A stretch of 64,000 nucleotides of DNA from Cunninghamia lanceolata (GCA_027924645.1 BSBN01000888.1:19541001-19605000); one strand, 5' to 3'; positions 43,730 through 56,760 are shown, numbered from the stretch's first letter. Notes: generated by a model not told the origin, from the letters alone. Program-made: numbers and translations.

Positions 43730-44727
43730 TTTTGCCCCTCTTTGATATAATGTTCGTTAGAGTGTTGTGTCAAAGAAGATATGATAATCATTCGTTAAAC
43801 AAGATTATGCCCCAGTGTAACTGGCAGGTGATGCCCCCTCAAGAGGTAAACTAGGATAACTAGGAAGGGCTAGGTTGGCTCGCAATAAGATAAGGCTAGA
43901 AATAGGTTGACATGAATAAAATGGGAGTTAGGCGGGATAAATTGGGGATGGAATGGAAGAATTAGGGTTCAAGAATGGGCTATAAGTAGGTCCATCAAAG
44001 GCAAATAGGCTCAATTGTGCTCATTTGGGTTCTGAAATCTATAGAGATTTAGAGCTATGTAGAGTTGTTTGTGCGACTAGAGTTGTAGAGCTTGCAGGAT
44101 GGTGATTCCATGCAGAGATCATCGTGCTAAGTGAGTGAGGACACATGCATGACCAGTAGGAGCAGGCGTACTGGTATGTATCGAAACTTTGACTAAAAGT
44201 GTGATTTTGATAGGCTAGAGGCATCGTAAATGCACACATGTCATCAGAAGCAACTAGGTTATAAGATGGGCAAGTCAGGTCACTTGTGTAGGGAAAGAGG
44301 TTGCTTAGGATAGTTTAGGTTGCTCATAGGCGCATCTTAGTCACCTATGGGAAAAATGAGTCGCTTGTGGTTGGCTAGAGCAAATAGTTAGACAAAATGC
44401 GCATATGGCTAGAATAGGTTGCTTATGGATGAAAAGGAAACACATGTATAGAAATAGCTCACTTTTAACAGACATGCATATGACAAGTAGGTCACTTATG
44501 GGCAAACAACATGCAAATATAGGGTTTAAGCTCACTTGTAGTCAATAGTCGTGTGCATGGGGCAAAGAGGTCACTTATAGGCTAATAGCATGCACGCGTG
44601 GTAAATTAATTCACTTATAATAAAAAGGATACTACTGATAGGAAAATGGATCACTTGTAGTAGATATATGTAGGTATAGTAGGCAAAAGTCAATTTTGTG
44701 AGCACAAAGACTGATACGGTGAGTGGA
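43730..44727 (-). other. N7 3' UTR with ~40-bp degenerate repeats
   Basis: Collinear with N8 63233-64000. A 'tcacttgtag/tcacttatgg' word recurs at about 44459, 44491, 44532, 44571, 44611 and 44652, roughly every 40 bp. It also appears less regularly from 44280. No gene here. Confidence 0.6.
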
Positions 44728-46560
44728 ATGATGCAGGACATACTACCACTCTTGTTATCACAAGAGCCACATCTTAGAGATTTGTGGTTGATGAGATTGC
44801 TGGATGCAGAGGAGCGGCTAGTGCTAGAGATCCTCAGATTAGAGCATGTATCAAGGATATAGCCAGTGCAGGTGCATCGAGGACTAATGATGTCAATGGT
44901 GGAGCGATGAAGGAGAAAGCACAGTTCGTTCTAATTGCCGACAGGAGAGGTGATCATTACCTTAGAGGATGTGCTCCAGATTCTACAAATTCCTATTGAT
45001 GGGGATCAGGTAGATTATGATCCTGATATGGGTCTAGCTACATTTAGACAGTTATTTGGGACTCCAAACATTAGGGCTGAGGGTTCAGAGATTCCCATGG
45101 CAAGGATGGAGGAGCTATGTGATAGGCTATAGTGGGTAGTTGTGGCTATTATCAGATGGCTAGTTGGAGACAAGTGAGCTAGAGGTTTTTCGGTTGGATG
45201 GGAGATAGTGATGGAGGGAGTGTTCTCTTAAGGTACCAGATATGAATGGACAGAGTGTGTGCTAGGACAGTTATATCATTATCTACATGACTATGCCTAT
45301 ATGTTCAGAGCGATTATGTTAGCTAGGGTTATAGTTTGGCATGTATGGGCGTATGAGCATATCCCAGTGACAAGGCCAAATGGATGGGTGGCGAGAGCAA
45401 CAGGAGAGCCATATGCTAGGATCTATAGGGGAGCTCTGACTTATCGACAATGGTGAGGGGTAGTATACTGGCAGTGGACATTAGATGAGGTTGATAGATT
45501 TGTGTGGAGGCTATGGTTATCATGTGAGAGATGGGATGAGGAGGATGCAAAGCTTGTCTATGCTAGGTAGGCTAGATACATTTTTGGATACAACAAATAT
45601 ATTATAGAGCACTATTTGCCCGAGAGGGTGCTTAGGCAGTTTGGTGTACCACATGTAGTACCAGTTGGGGATGCCATTTTTGGGAGGACACAATAGGAGG
45701 TGTTTGATTGGGGGCCTGAGATTGTGGTTGACACAGCTTTGGCAGAGAGGGATGGACTAGGGCCAGTTATGTGGCCATGGAGATAGGGTCCTATAGATTC
45801 GGGGATGTTAGCAGATTATGATGCATATTGTGTGACAGCTAGACCAACTTGGCTGACAAGGGTGGGAGAGATAGGAGAGATTGGTATGGAGATGTTGGTG
45901 AGGACGAGGCAGTGATGAGCTCCACTAGCATAGGTAGTTGTGCTAGCAACCCCACGGATAGAGGTGCAAGGACAGGGTTAGGCTCAACCACAGGTATTGG
46001 TACTACTAGTAGCATAGATGATAGGTGATGATGATGTGGGTATGCAATAGCTGAGACAGTAGATTAGGGAGGATAGGAGATGGAGACAGTAGGCTCAGAT
46101 GAGGATGAGGAGAGTGGAATTAGACTGCTATCAGGTGGTGAGAGGGTTATGATATGCTAGAGCATAGGCACAGACATACTAGGCACAACTGTAGGCTAGA
46201 GAATAGGGAGGTGATGGGCAGGATGATGGTAGTTTTGTGAGGGTGACTAGTGAGAGGGATGTAGCTGTGTACTAGATGCAGCTTGCTACATTTGAGAGAG
46301 ATGCAACATTATAGTAGATATAGGCTATTAAAGCTGAGAGAGATGTGGCTATACAATAGGTGCAGATGGTGAGGGTTGAGAGAGACATAGCTGTGCAGTA
46401 GTTACAGGCCATGACAGTAGAGTGAAACAAAGAAATATCTATGTTGGGTATAGATGGGGCCACGTTATACTTGGCTACATAGTTGACTTAGGCATAGGGT
46501 GAGCTGAGGAGAGCGCAGGGCAAGTTGGAGTATTACAGAGGTTTGTACCATGGAGTAGTG
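44728..46560 (+). pseudogene. Plant mobile domain (PMD) ORF, antisense to N7 gag-pol
   Basis: One plus-strand frame from ATG 44728 carries PMD landmarks: LPTGEVIITLEDVLQILQIP (44935 on), a WVWAYE-like core (VIVWHVWAYEHIPVTRP near 45330), and LPERVLRQFGVPHVVP (45616 on), the most typical PMD segment. After about 45900 it becomes Gln/Arg-rich, coiled-coil-like and full of TAG stops. PMD is the domain of Arabidopsis MAIN and MAIL1 and is also carried by several plant transposons. Here it lies between integrase and the 3' LTR, in the opposite orientation to gag-pol. Additional ORFs in either orientation at this place are known from Tat elements. It would need its own promoter; none was identified. 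Many stops, so non-functional now. Confidence 0.8.
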
Positions 46561-49029
46561 CCTGCAGAGTAGAGATAACCAAGTTATAGGAATAGGTCGG
46601 GGGCATTAGCTTCATGGAGGACAGGTGGATCATGACCTGTGGCTTTAGTTATGGGGCCTCCTAGAGATGGCAAGACATGTACAGAACCCAGTGGTGGAGG
46701 ATAGGGTGAGGGAGCTGCCAGTAGTCATTAGGGATACCTTGTTTTTGTTGTATATTATTGTATCATGATGAGGCCTATGAACCAGTTGTACATACATTCT
46801 TTGATGGCTTATGGATAGCCCATGTTGTATTTGTAGACACTTGTATATTGACCCATGATATATATATGATAGCTTTGGTTCTATGTGATGGTGTAATGTT
46901 TATGGATGCACTTATGTTATTATGTTATGCATTCTTTTGGTATTTTTATGATCTATATGGATGTTTATGCAAATGTTAATAATAGAAATGTGTCATGCTA
47001 ATGGTAATGTATGGTTATTATGATAATGCAAATATATAGATGGTAATGATGGTAACATGGATACATGCATGTCTAACACACTTGTTTTGTAGGACAAGGA
47101 GCATGAACAAGGAAGATAGATAGAAAGATTGATCTTGGTTGAGGACTATATAGGTGTATGATGGAATGGATAAATGATATGGTAGCTTTGAAAGTAATTG
47201 CTTAGAATTTAAGAGAAATGTAATCCTTCTGTTTGATATAGCATATGGATGTTATGCACTAGGGTATAGAAGACCAAGGTGTTGAGATATCCAATGCCAA
47301 ACTAGCATACTACAATCTTGTCTACACGCATGAGGTTAAGATGTTGAAACAACATACACAAGATATGAATAGAAGCTAGTGTTCTAAGATGGACTTTAAT
47401 GCTACAAGCAATGGTTTGAGCTTATCTCCACTACACATAGTGACACCTTGCTGGTTATATGTATGGAGCTAGTCTTGACATAGAATAGTCTTAAATGCAT
47501 AAGAGATTGTTTAGCTTCTCAAATGCTACAGATATTGATATGTAAGATGCTAATCCCAACACATGTAAGATACCAATATGCATAGGAAGATAATAAGATC
47601 ATCTTGTACTCACAGCATACAAAAACAATATGACCATGCCCCATTCCATACTTCATCACAACATACAAAGATATGATAGATCAAGGCAGTCTTGATTAGG
47701 CCTAGGAAAGGGACAAAAGGTAAATCAAAAGATAAAACAAAAGATACCGTCATCATGTTCTCTTGCCAAAATTTAAGTGCTATAGCAAATGTTGGCTTAA
47801 AGCATGCAAACAAAATAGCTTCTGGCTTATCACTGATTGGTTAAAGTGCTTGGGCTTTCTCTGATACACTATCTGGTTTTGCTTAAGCTGGTCAAAGAGA
47901 GGAAAAAGGAAGATGAAAGAAGATGAAGATGGGGTGTATCATTAGTGCTTGCATACTGAATACTTCCTTTGTATTCCAAACTGTCTACATACCCTATGTC
48001 CACAGGATCAAAGCATGTTACGATGGTGATGAGACATGATGAATATGTAGTTCTGGGCTTTATTGATGATGTAAGTGATGAAACATAGAAGAAAGGGAGA
48101 TGAAAGATCAAGGGATGATTAGAAGAAGGATGAAGGATGAATGATGGGAGAAGGGCTATCATCATCACTTGAATCAGAGTACTTCCTTTGCATCTCAAAT
48201 TGCCTATATATCCTGTATCCATGGGATCAAGGCTTTGAACGATAGGGTTGTGATGTAGTTCTTGCTTATTGTGCTAATGGTTGATGTCAAAAGGTCAACT
48301 TTATTGCTTGAATGTTTTTGGGATGTGTTGATTTTTTTAGATTTTTACTATTTTGGTTGTGTTTGGGTGATGGCTGTGTTGTTGACCCTGGTCACAGATG
48401 TTTACCATATTTGATGTTGGATGTTTGTTGTGCTATGGAGTTGGATGTTTATTGAATTTTGAAGTTGAATGTTTGTTGTATTATGAGCTAGAGCTGCAGG
48501 TATCCACTTCCAAAAAAGGTTCAACAAGTGCCCCTAGTGTGGGATAAAGGTTATTAAGAAGATGCTGCAATGGAGGTGTTTATGTAGATAGTATGCTAAG
48601 GTACCAAATGATATCTTTACCTCAATGAAGTCCAAACTGCAAAAGCTAGCAAGGCAGAGGTGAGGGCAGAAAGGCTTTTATTATGGATGGCGAAGGGGTA
48701 ATGGGATAATGATGTTTATATAGGGTGGATAGTGGACTATGATATGGATTATGATGTGGATTATCTAGGTAAAATGGTGAATGGAAAAAAAGTTGTGATC
48801 AAACAAACTAAGCAAATGATGGAAGCTGGTCTCTACACATAGTGCCTGTTTGTCAGGTTTTCACTATGGTACTTATCCAAGGTGCATGTTTACCAAGTTT
48901 TCACTAGAAGATGAATTATTTATCTTGTACTTACTTTTTTGTCATGCAAAGCGCCACAAGGTGGTTTTCACTATTGGATGTTTTTTTAAAAAAAAATTTA
49001 TGGGATATGCTGAGATTCATGGGTAGAAC
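46561..49029 (-). other. N7 region between integrase and PMD ORF
   Basis: About 2.5 kb with no recognised gene. A direct duplication of roughly 213-bp period is at 47870-48290: acttcctttg, then ctgtcta/ttgccta, then atgggatcaa/acaggatcaa. The word ggttttcacta recurs three times at 48850-48980. Short ORFs here are unsupported. Confidence 0.5.
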
Positions 49030-50120
49030 TTCTTGAGATGGATGTTGTTGATTGGCTCATCTAAGGGAATACCTTCAGGTGTTGAGAGAGTGTATGCCCC
49101 CAATCCATAGACTGATGTGATGACAAAAGGACCAAGGCAATTAGGTTCAAACTTTCCCTATTTCTTGTGATGTTGTTGATTTCTTTGATTTTCTTTAAGG
49201 ACACGATCTCCAACTTGAAATCTTCATTCTCTAATCTTCTTGTTGTAGCTTCGACATAGCTAGTTCTGATAGACTTGGAGATGGTTGCGTGCTGTAAGAT
49301 GCCATTCATCTAATAGCTCAAGATCATGGAGTCTGGATACTCTATATTCTTCATCTGAGATAGTATGTTGTAGAGATACTCGTAGTGAGGGGATCTCAAC
49401 CTCAATAGGTAAAATAGCTTTAGTACCATACACTAGAGCATATGGTGTAGCACTAGTGCGAATTCTGATACTCAGTCTATAAGCCCATAATGCAAGATTA
49501 AGTCATAAATGCCAATCACAGCCACCTTCATTGACTATCTTTTTGAGGATCTTGATGATTGTTTTGTTAGAAGCTTCAACTTGACAATTACTTTGGGGAT
49601 AGTAAGGTGTAGAGAATCTATGCTGGATATGGAACTTGTTGCAAATATCTCTAACTTCTTGGTTTTTAAATGGATGGTCATTATCAGTGACAATAGCTTG
49701 AGGAACTCCATAACGACAAATGATATAATGTAGGATAAACTTGGATATTTGCTTGCCAGTAATGTAAGTCATTAGTATTACTTCCACCCACTTTGTGAAG
49801 TACTTAGTGGCGGTGATGATAAACTTATGGCCATTTGATGAGGTGGGATAAATTTTACCTATGAGATCAAGTCCCCACTGTGAGAATGGCCAAGGAGTGG
49901 TGATAGGCTAGAGTTCATGTGTTGGTGCATGTATTAAATCACCATGTTTCTGACACTGTAGACATCTCTTTGCAAATTGTTGTGCATCTTTCTCCATAGT
50001 TGGCCAATAGTATCCAGTTCATAGAATTTTCTTAGCAAGGCTAGGGCCAGCAGAATGCGATCCAGAGACACCTTCGTTCACTTCATGTAAGGTAACTTGG
50101 GCTCCTTCGGTATCAAGGCA
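49030..50120 (-). pseudogene. N7 integrase
   Basis: Minus-strand frames give RCLQCQKHGD (CxxC half of the zinc-binding domain, near 49960), the first catalytic Asp in FSQWGLDLIGKIYP (near 49870), the second in AIVTDNDHPFKNQE (near 49690), and Glu in QVEASNK (near 49580). A C-terminal domain follows with RFQVGDRVL and GKFEPNWLGPFVI, ending near 49030 at LKKFYP. This is a full-length gypsy integrase with all three acidic residues still visible, but broken by a few stops. The open part is 49787-49503. Confidence 0.88.
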
Positions 50121-50770
50121 TCTACGAAGGATACCATCATGACTCTAATGATATAGGGTGTCTCCTAGGATAGTGTAGTGAGAGGCTTGACAGATGAAGG
50201 TTTTTTGTTGGGTATTAGATAGTTGGAATGGTAAGGTTTGCGTGTGGAGATACTCATATATGTCCTTGTACCAAGGCAAATTAGGACCAACAATTTCACA
50301 TATAAGCTCAGACTGTGGTACTTCAAATGCTAGGATCAGGAACTATTCAACTAGAAATTCACACTCATGTGCATTGGAAGGCATGTCTAGAAGAGATCCA
50401 ATCATAGCCATTGCATCTGCTACTTTGTTTTGTAGCCTTGGAATCTATTCAAAAGTGACAGTGTCAAAGTATTTCTTGAAATCATCGACCATTACTTATA
50501 TGGAAGGAGCTTCTCATCTTTTGTTTGATACTCATCTAAGACCTGTCTGATAACCAATTGAGAGCCACCAAAGACATATAGCTATTTGATAGCCCATTGT
50601 ATTGCCATGCATAATCCTGTGATCAAAACTTCATATTCTGCTATGTTATTGGTACAAGGGAATGCAATTCTATACAACTTCGAGATATAATCTCCTTGAG
50701 GGGTGACAAACAATATCCCTGCTCCTAATCCATGTTGTGTATAAGATCCATCAAAGTATAGTTGCCACAA
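50121..50770 (-). pseudogene. N7 second RNase H (archaeal-like, aRNH)
   Basis: An open segment, 50770-50582, reads YFDGSYTQHGLGAGILFVTP and then NNIAEYEVLITGLCMAIQ. It holds the D and E of an RNase H active site in the arrangement of the extra RNase H found between the gypsy RNase H and integrase in Tat elements. Downstream, LYVFGGSQLVIRQV (near 50570) continues the fold, where a D is expected before SQL and a G is seen. The tail to 50121 is broken. The domain is thought to complement or replace the original RNase H. Confidence 0.82.
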
Positions 50771-52312
50771 TGTTGGTTAAGTTAGATTGAATAATTATTC
50801 ATCAGGGAACTTTGGATGTATTGGATGAATGTCTATGATAGGTGATGCAGCTAATTGATCAGCGACGACTTGTCCTTTTATGGCTTTTCAATCCACATAT
50901 TGTATGTCAAATTCACTTAAGATCATAACCCATTTTTCTAGTCTTCTCGTGAGGATTGCTTTGGAGAGAAGATATTTGAGTGGATCCACATTAGATATGA
51001 GCTTTGTTGTTTGGTTCAACATGTAATGTCACAACTTTTGGGAAGAAAACACCAATGCTAAGCATGCTTTTTCCATAAATGAATAACTAAGTTCATATCC
51101 CACAAGAGTTTTGTTGATATAGTAAATGGCTTGCTCTTTTCTTGAATCATCATGCTGAGATAATAAGGCACCCAATGTTGTTATTGTTGAAGAGATATAG
51201 AGTAATAATGGGCACTCAAGTATGGGAGGTACTAACACAGGAGGTGTTTCCAAATATTCCTTTATATTGTTGAAGGCCTGTTGACATTTTTCATCCCACT
51301 TAAAAGGTTCACCCTTGCAAAGGAGATGTTGAAAAGTATAACATTTGTTTGCTAGTTGTGAGATAAATCTATGAATGGACTATAATGTTCCTTGTAGACT
51401 ACGGAGTTTCTTGAGATTTGATGGTGGAGGCAATTCCATGATAGCTTTTACTTTATTAGGATCTACCTCAATTCCTTGTTGAGATACAGTATATCCCAAT
51501 ATTTTACCAGATGTTACACCAAATACACATTTCTTTGGGTTTAGCCTAACTTGATATTTCTCTAATTGATTAAAGATTTGTGCTAGTACCTATAGATGTC
51601 CTTCTCTTGTTTTGGATTTTCCTAGAATATCATCAACATAGTCTTCCATGATAGTGTGGAAAAGGTCATGGAAAATAACTGTCATGGCTTGTTGATAAGT
51701 AGCTCCAATATTCTTAAGACCAAAAGGTATTACAACCCAGTAGTATGTACCCCATGGGCAAATGAATGATGTCTTGTCTTGATCTTCCTCTTCTATTCTA
51801 ATTTGGTTATATCCTAAGAATCCATCCATCAAGGATAGCATTTCATGTCCAGCTGTGAGATGTACAATGTTATCTATGCTTGGTAGTGGAAAGTCATCTT
51901 TGGGATATGCTTTGTTACGGTCTCTGAAGTCTGTGCAACAACAAACTCATCCATCAAGCTTTGCTATAGGTACCAAGTTTGAAACCCATTTTGGATAATC
52001 AATAGGCTTTATGAACTTTGCTTCTAACAACTTCTATATCTCTGCTTTAACCAAAAGAGCTATTTGTGGATGCATTTTGCGTAACTTTTGCTTGACCAAT
52101 TTTGCATTAGGAGATACTACTAGATGATTTACCACAAGCGATGGATCTAGACCTAGCATGTCAGAGTATGTCCATGCGAAATTGATATCTCTTTTTAGGA
52201 AGAATGTTGTGAAAATTTTCCCTTCTTTCTCTAATGGTGATGCTACCAAAAAAGTGATCTTCAGATTCTGTTCTGTGCCCAAGTTCATGTCTTGAGATTT
52301 TTCATCTAGCAC
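50771..52312 (-). pseudogene. N7 reverse transcriptase and first RNase H
   Basis: RT begins around 52312 with FLKRDINFAWTYSDMLGLDP and VKQKLRKMHPQ (typical of plant gypsy RT N-termini). The palm at 51841-51590 has LMDGFLGYNQI, FICPWGTYYWVVIPFGLKN and the catalytic YVDDIL (51631-51642). RNase H follows at 51253-51029 and beyond, with LYISSTITTLGALLSQHDD and ALVFSSQKL. In that domain the usual catalytic Asp at the start (LYxxxS/D) seems lost. The frame is broken by several stops and shifts. Confidence 0.87.
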
Positions 52313-52777
52313 TATTGATTTTTCATGATAGTCAGTGTTGACAAGAAGATCAAATCCCCCATCCTCTGATGCCTCAGGGAGGTTTTCACCCTTAGATATG
52401 TCCTTTATTTTTACTTTTTCACAGTCAAGAGGTACCTTTTAGTTTTCACTTAATGACCTATTTTTTTCATTCTATTTATTTCACTTTTATGACTGAAGGA
52501 TTTGATACTTCCACCAAAATATGCTAGTTTAGGGAGATCCATCATGAAGCCTGCTTTGTGATCACCCAATGGAATGCCTTGATGTAAGCCCATGAATTCA
52601 GTAATAGCTTCATCATTTTCAAATGTGTCGAATATCAGTGCCCCCTGTTGGTCCCAATCGACAAGGTTAGGATATACAAGTGAAAGGGTTTCGGCTAGAT
52701 GAGGTGGTGGAGATCATGAAGATAGAGTTTTCTTCAAAAAGGTCAGTGATATGAAGGGAGAAGTCATGGATGGTATC

Positions 52778-53206
52778 TCAATTAGAGGTCTCTCCTACTG
52801 AAGAAGGTCTAGCTTCCATATCAGAAATACACTTAATGTCTTTGGAAGGTGGTACATCCGGCTTATAGCCAAGGCCTTGTTTATTAAGCTTCTTAGACAC
52901 AACAATGGGTTCAATAGGTCCTTGTTCATATGATCCCAATCCACCATGTCCTTTGTAACCCGTGTTTTTAATGATATGGAATCCATTGTTATATCTCTCC
53001 ACTTCAAGTTGTACTTGGTCGTTCTCATCAATGAATATCCAAGAGCTAATGTCGTCAATGTCTTCATCATCAACGAATCCACCTTTAATGAATACTGTTG
53101 GTGGGGCTTTTATGATAGCTACAGATGAAGATGGCTTGGATGTAGAAGGTTTGCCATGAGATTTGGGAGATAAGGGAAGAGTGCCAACACAACAAGAGTC
53201 TTGCAA
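52778..53206 (-). pseudogene. N7 linker with G-patch-like segment
   Basis: A 142-codon ORF between protease and RT. GYKGHGGLGSYEQGPIEPI and LNKQGLGYKPD are Gly-rich motifs like the G-patch-type segment that plant Tat polyproteins carry here. The rest is low-complexity. No enzymatic role is assigned. Confidence 0.55.
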
Positions 53207-53260
53207 TGTGTACTCACCTGGGCCATGTTCAGTGTACTTGATACAGAGATTGTAATTGGA

Positions 53261-53725
53261 TTAGCTAGATGATGGCTTGACTAGGGTGGACGGGTCCACA
53301 TAGGATGACATTGGATATGCTTCGATGTTGATAGGGATACGGTTAGGGCTTTGATATTTAGCTTGAAATGCATGATAAAACTTGAATGGATTAGGATTGG
53401 CATAGATAACAACTTCAACACCATTGTGAGGAAATTTGATACATTGATGGTATGTGGAAGAAACAACTTTTAGGGCATGGATCCATGAATGACCAAGGAT
53501 GATGTTAAATGGAAGGTCAATATCAAGGACCTCACAATGGGTATTGGTAGTGACATGGCCAACTTGGATAGGCAAATGGATAATTCCTTCAGTATCTCTT
53601 TCAGCATCATCATATTCTTTGATAGTAATAACCTTGGAAGTGTCAACGTCTTTCTCGGAGTACCCCAATTGTTTTATTAGTTTTAAGGAACATATATTAA
53701 GACCAGCTCCACCATCCACTAAGAT
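53261..53725 (-). pseudogene. N7 aspartic protease
   Basis: A 152-codon open segment from 53719 with VDGGAGLNICSLKLIKQLG (catalytic Asp codon at 53714-53716, in D-G-G form usual for plant gypsy). It ends ILGHSWIHALKVVSSTYHQC. The segment is uninterrupted, so among the proteases in this window it is the best preserved. Confidence 0.8.
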
Positions 53726-54160
53726 TCATTTGATACGGTGTTGATCTACAAACACTTCAATGTGGAGGGCTTCGTTATGCGATGGGTGGATGGATGGTCG
53801 GAGATCTTTGTCAGAGAAAGTGAGATGGCAAGGGGTTGCAATGCTAGCTACCATAGATTAGAATTGTGTGGTATTGATATCATTGGGCACCAAAGATTCT
53901 TGCAATGCTTTGTCGAGGATAGCTTTATGGGTGGGGAATATGCAACGAAATTCTAGCATGGAAATATGCATGGCTATTTTTCCGAGGTGATCAAGGATGT
54001 TATAGCTAGAAGATGGTTGAGGAGGATTTACAGGCACCCCCTAAACGGTAACATGGCCTCTTTGGGTAGTTATAGTGCAATTGGGTGCTTTGCCTTGGAT
54101 TGTAATGGTAGAAATGCGAGCTTGGTCAATGTGGCCAATTGTGGAGGATTCATAGGTGTA

Positions 54161-56760
54161 CTAGATGGCATTCCTGGCATGGGGGTTACTTGTCTTGTCA
54201 TGAGATGGAAGTGGATTCTTGAAAGCATCTAGATCATAGTTCAATGTTGATTGTTGTGCTGGTTGTGATGCTGGTGGCATGATTTTAATTGGACCTTGGT
54301 CAATGCAATCTTGAGTGACATGTTTTAAGCGCATGCAACAATTGGCTTTGTGTCCTTTGACTCTGTGATATTCACAATATTCATTTTCTTTCAACCAAGG
54401 AGTTTTAAAGACTAGTTCGCTGTTGGGTGGTGCTTCAGGCAATATGATATCTCCTTCTTGGAGAATCTTATGAAAGACAACCTCCATAGGTTCCCCTAAG
54501 GGGGTAAATGGTCATCCAGGATTGGAACTTTCTCTTTGTCGAGTTCATTGGAAAGGTTGATTTGTTGTAGATGCAGCCTGGATGTTGATAGGAGCTTTTA
54601 CTGTTTGGATGTTCTTTACGTCTACAACACTGTCATTGACAACATTCTTGTTTTTGTTCCAAAAATGGAATCTATCATTTGATGATTGAGGATTGTCTTT
54701 GTTATCTTTAAAAATCTTGATAGTGCCCTTAGCAAATAAAGTGTGTTCAATAGTGGCTCCTTTGGATATAATTTCATCAAAGGTGTTGGCACTTTGCAAT
54801 TGTAGTTGGAAGGACAGCTCGGGATGTAGATTTTGCACAAAAATATCAAGTTGTTGTTTCTCAGATATTTGCCATGATAGTTTTCTATCCATGTTACACC
54901 ATCATTTTGTGAATGAGGAAAAAACTTCACCATTGCATTTTCTGTTATTGACAAGGTCATTCATGTTCACTTCATGTTCAATGTTAAAGGCAAAATGGGA
55001 TCAAAATTTGTTTGCTAGTTCCACAAAATTCTTAATTCCCAGATGTAAGTGAGAGAACCATTCAAGAGCTTTCCCTGATAGGCTTTGGGAAAATAGTTTC
55101 AAGAGATATGTATCATCCTAAGCGACATCAAGGCATGCAACATAGTATGCTCTAAGATGGTTATCTGGATTTCCTTTCCCTTTGTATTTGTCAAATTGTG
55201 GGATTTTAAAGTGTGGTGGAAAAGGTGTCATATGAAGTGACTTGTCAAATGGTCAATGCATATATCTCCTAAGGAAATTGTCTTCTTATTTTGTCCTACC
55301 ACTTTGTTAATCATTTGTTCAACATCCATGTGAGATAATTGCTGTTGTTGTAAAGGGGGTGGATGGTTTGGAGGTGAAGTGTAATATTGTGTATATTGTG
55401 TTTGTTGTTATGGAATGTAGGTGGGCATGACCATTTGTTGAGGCTGTGTGCTCACATTATATGTCAAAGGATTGGTATGTGACACATATGTATTAGAAGA
55501 TTGCTATCCTTGAGACACAAGTGGTTGTTGGGTATATTGCGATGGATTTTCTGCAAGAGTTTGCATCACATGGGATGTAGCTAATGGATTGATGTTGGTC
55601 GATGGTTAGGGATTCAGAGTTGTATTATAGCAGGTGATGGAAGGATTGGTGGATACGGAAAATGGATGGACATTTGGGTTTGTGCTTTGGACAACATGGG
55701 GAATGGTAGATGAAGATGGATGAACATTTGGGTTTGTGTTTTGGACAATATGAGGATTGGTATGCGACATGTGTTGGGTGACAATAGGTAATCCTTGGGT
55801 TGCATAGGATAGATTGATGGTTTATGAAGGATTATATAGAAGTGGAGAAGGTGATGTAAGTTGAGTAACATAGGAGACCATGACATTAGGATATGCTTGT
55901 GATATAGTAGGTAGTTCACTCATGTCAATGAGACTAACATTGGGATTATATGGTATATGAGATGGATTCGTGGAAATGGTGGTGACCATGTTAGAGGTAC
56001 TAGGGATATGAGCGTGGGGTATGGTTTCCATGTGTGATGCAATAGGAGTAAAAATGTGCAATAGCTATGAAATTTGGGATATTGGAATGGCTTGTGATCC
56101 TTGGGGCACTTGTGAAGTTGGTATGGCTTGCGAAACTTGTGGGGTTTGCACTTGCAAAACATGGATAGCTTGTGAGATTTGAGGCATGGATATGGTCATG
56201 GTAGATGCGGGGGTGTGTTGTGAAACATGGAAAGGTGGAAAGCTCAAGTTTTGTGATTTGAAAGGAAGCATCTTAGTTGGTGTTAGAAAAGGTTCTATGG
56301 TATACTCCTTGCATGGTGGGATTGATGGTGCAACACTATGCAATGAGGGAGATGGGTTGAAAGGTGGATGAGATTGGATGGACATGTCATGAAATGGTGT
56401 AGCAATGATTGATGGTCTCTTTGCAACAACAACAAGAGTATTGGAATCTTGTTTGTGGATGGAAGATAAGTCAAAATCACTTGGTAACTTGGCTCCCATG
56501 TGAGCTAGTTGCAAGAAATGACGGTCTAGATCAGATAGGATGAATTTCTCAACTTGGTCCCATATGTGTGTGTCTTAAAATTTGGATAAGTCCTCTTCGG
56601 ATTGTTCTTCATAGGTCTCAAAAAATGTTGGAGGTTGTACTTGTTGAGAGGATGATGGTCCAATAGTGTATCCTTCGGGAACAAACATGTAAGAAGGCAT
56701 ACTGGTTGTAAATGGAGTCGCATCTTTAAGGGGCATTGACCGAGATTGTTGCATTTTAGC
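54161..56760 (-). pseudogene. N7 Gag
   Basis: The N-terminal part (about 56760-55600) is Pro/Ser/Gln-rich, with repeated SQAIP-like words. The capsid-like Retrotrans_gag core follows at 55250-54545: FDKYKGKGNPDNHLRAYYVA, FSQSLSGKALEWFSHLHLG, then LSWQISEKQQLDIFVQNLHP. Near 54400 is a zinc-binding-like segment YCEYHRVKGHKANCC, the Cys/His form used in Tat Gags, then LKHVTQDCIDQG. Broken by frameshifts and stops into several pieces. Its role would be particle formation and RNA packaging. Confidence 0.8.

Noticed and set aside
50194..50550. Plus-strand 118-codon ORF
   Set aside because: Antisense of the broken tail of the N7 second RNase H and linker. No family match.
54693..55052. Plus-strand 119-codon ORF
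   Set aside because: Opposite strand of the N7 Gag core.
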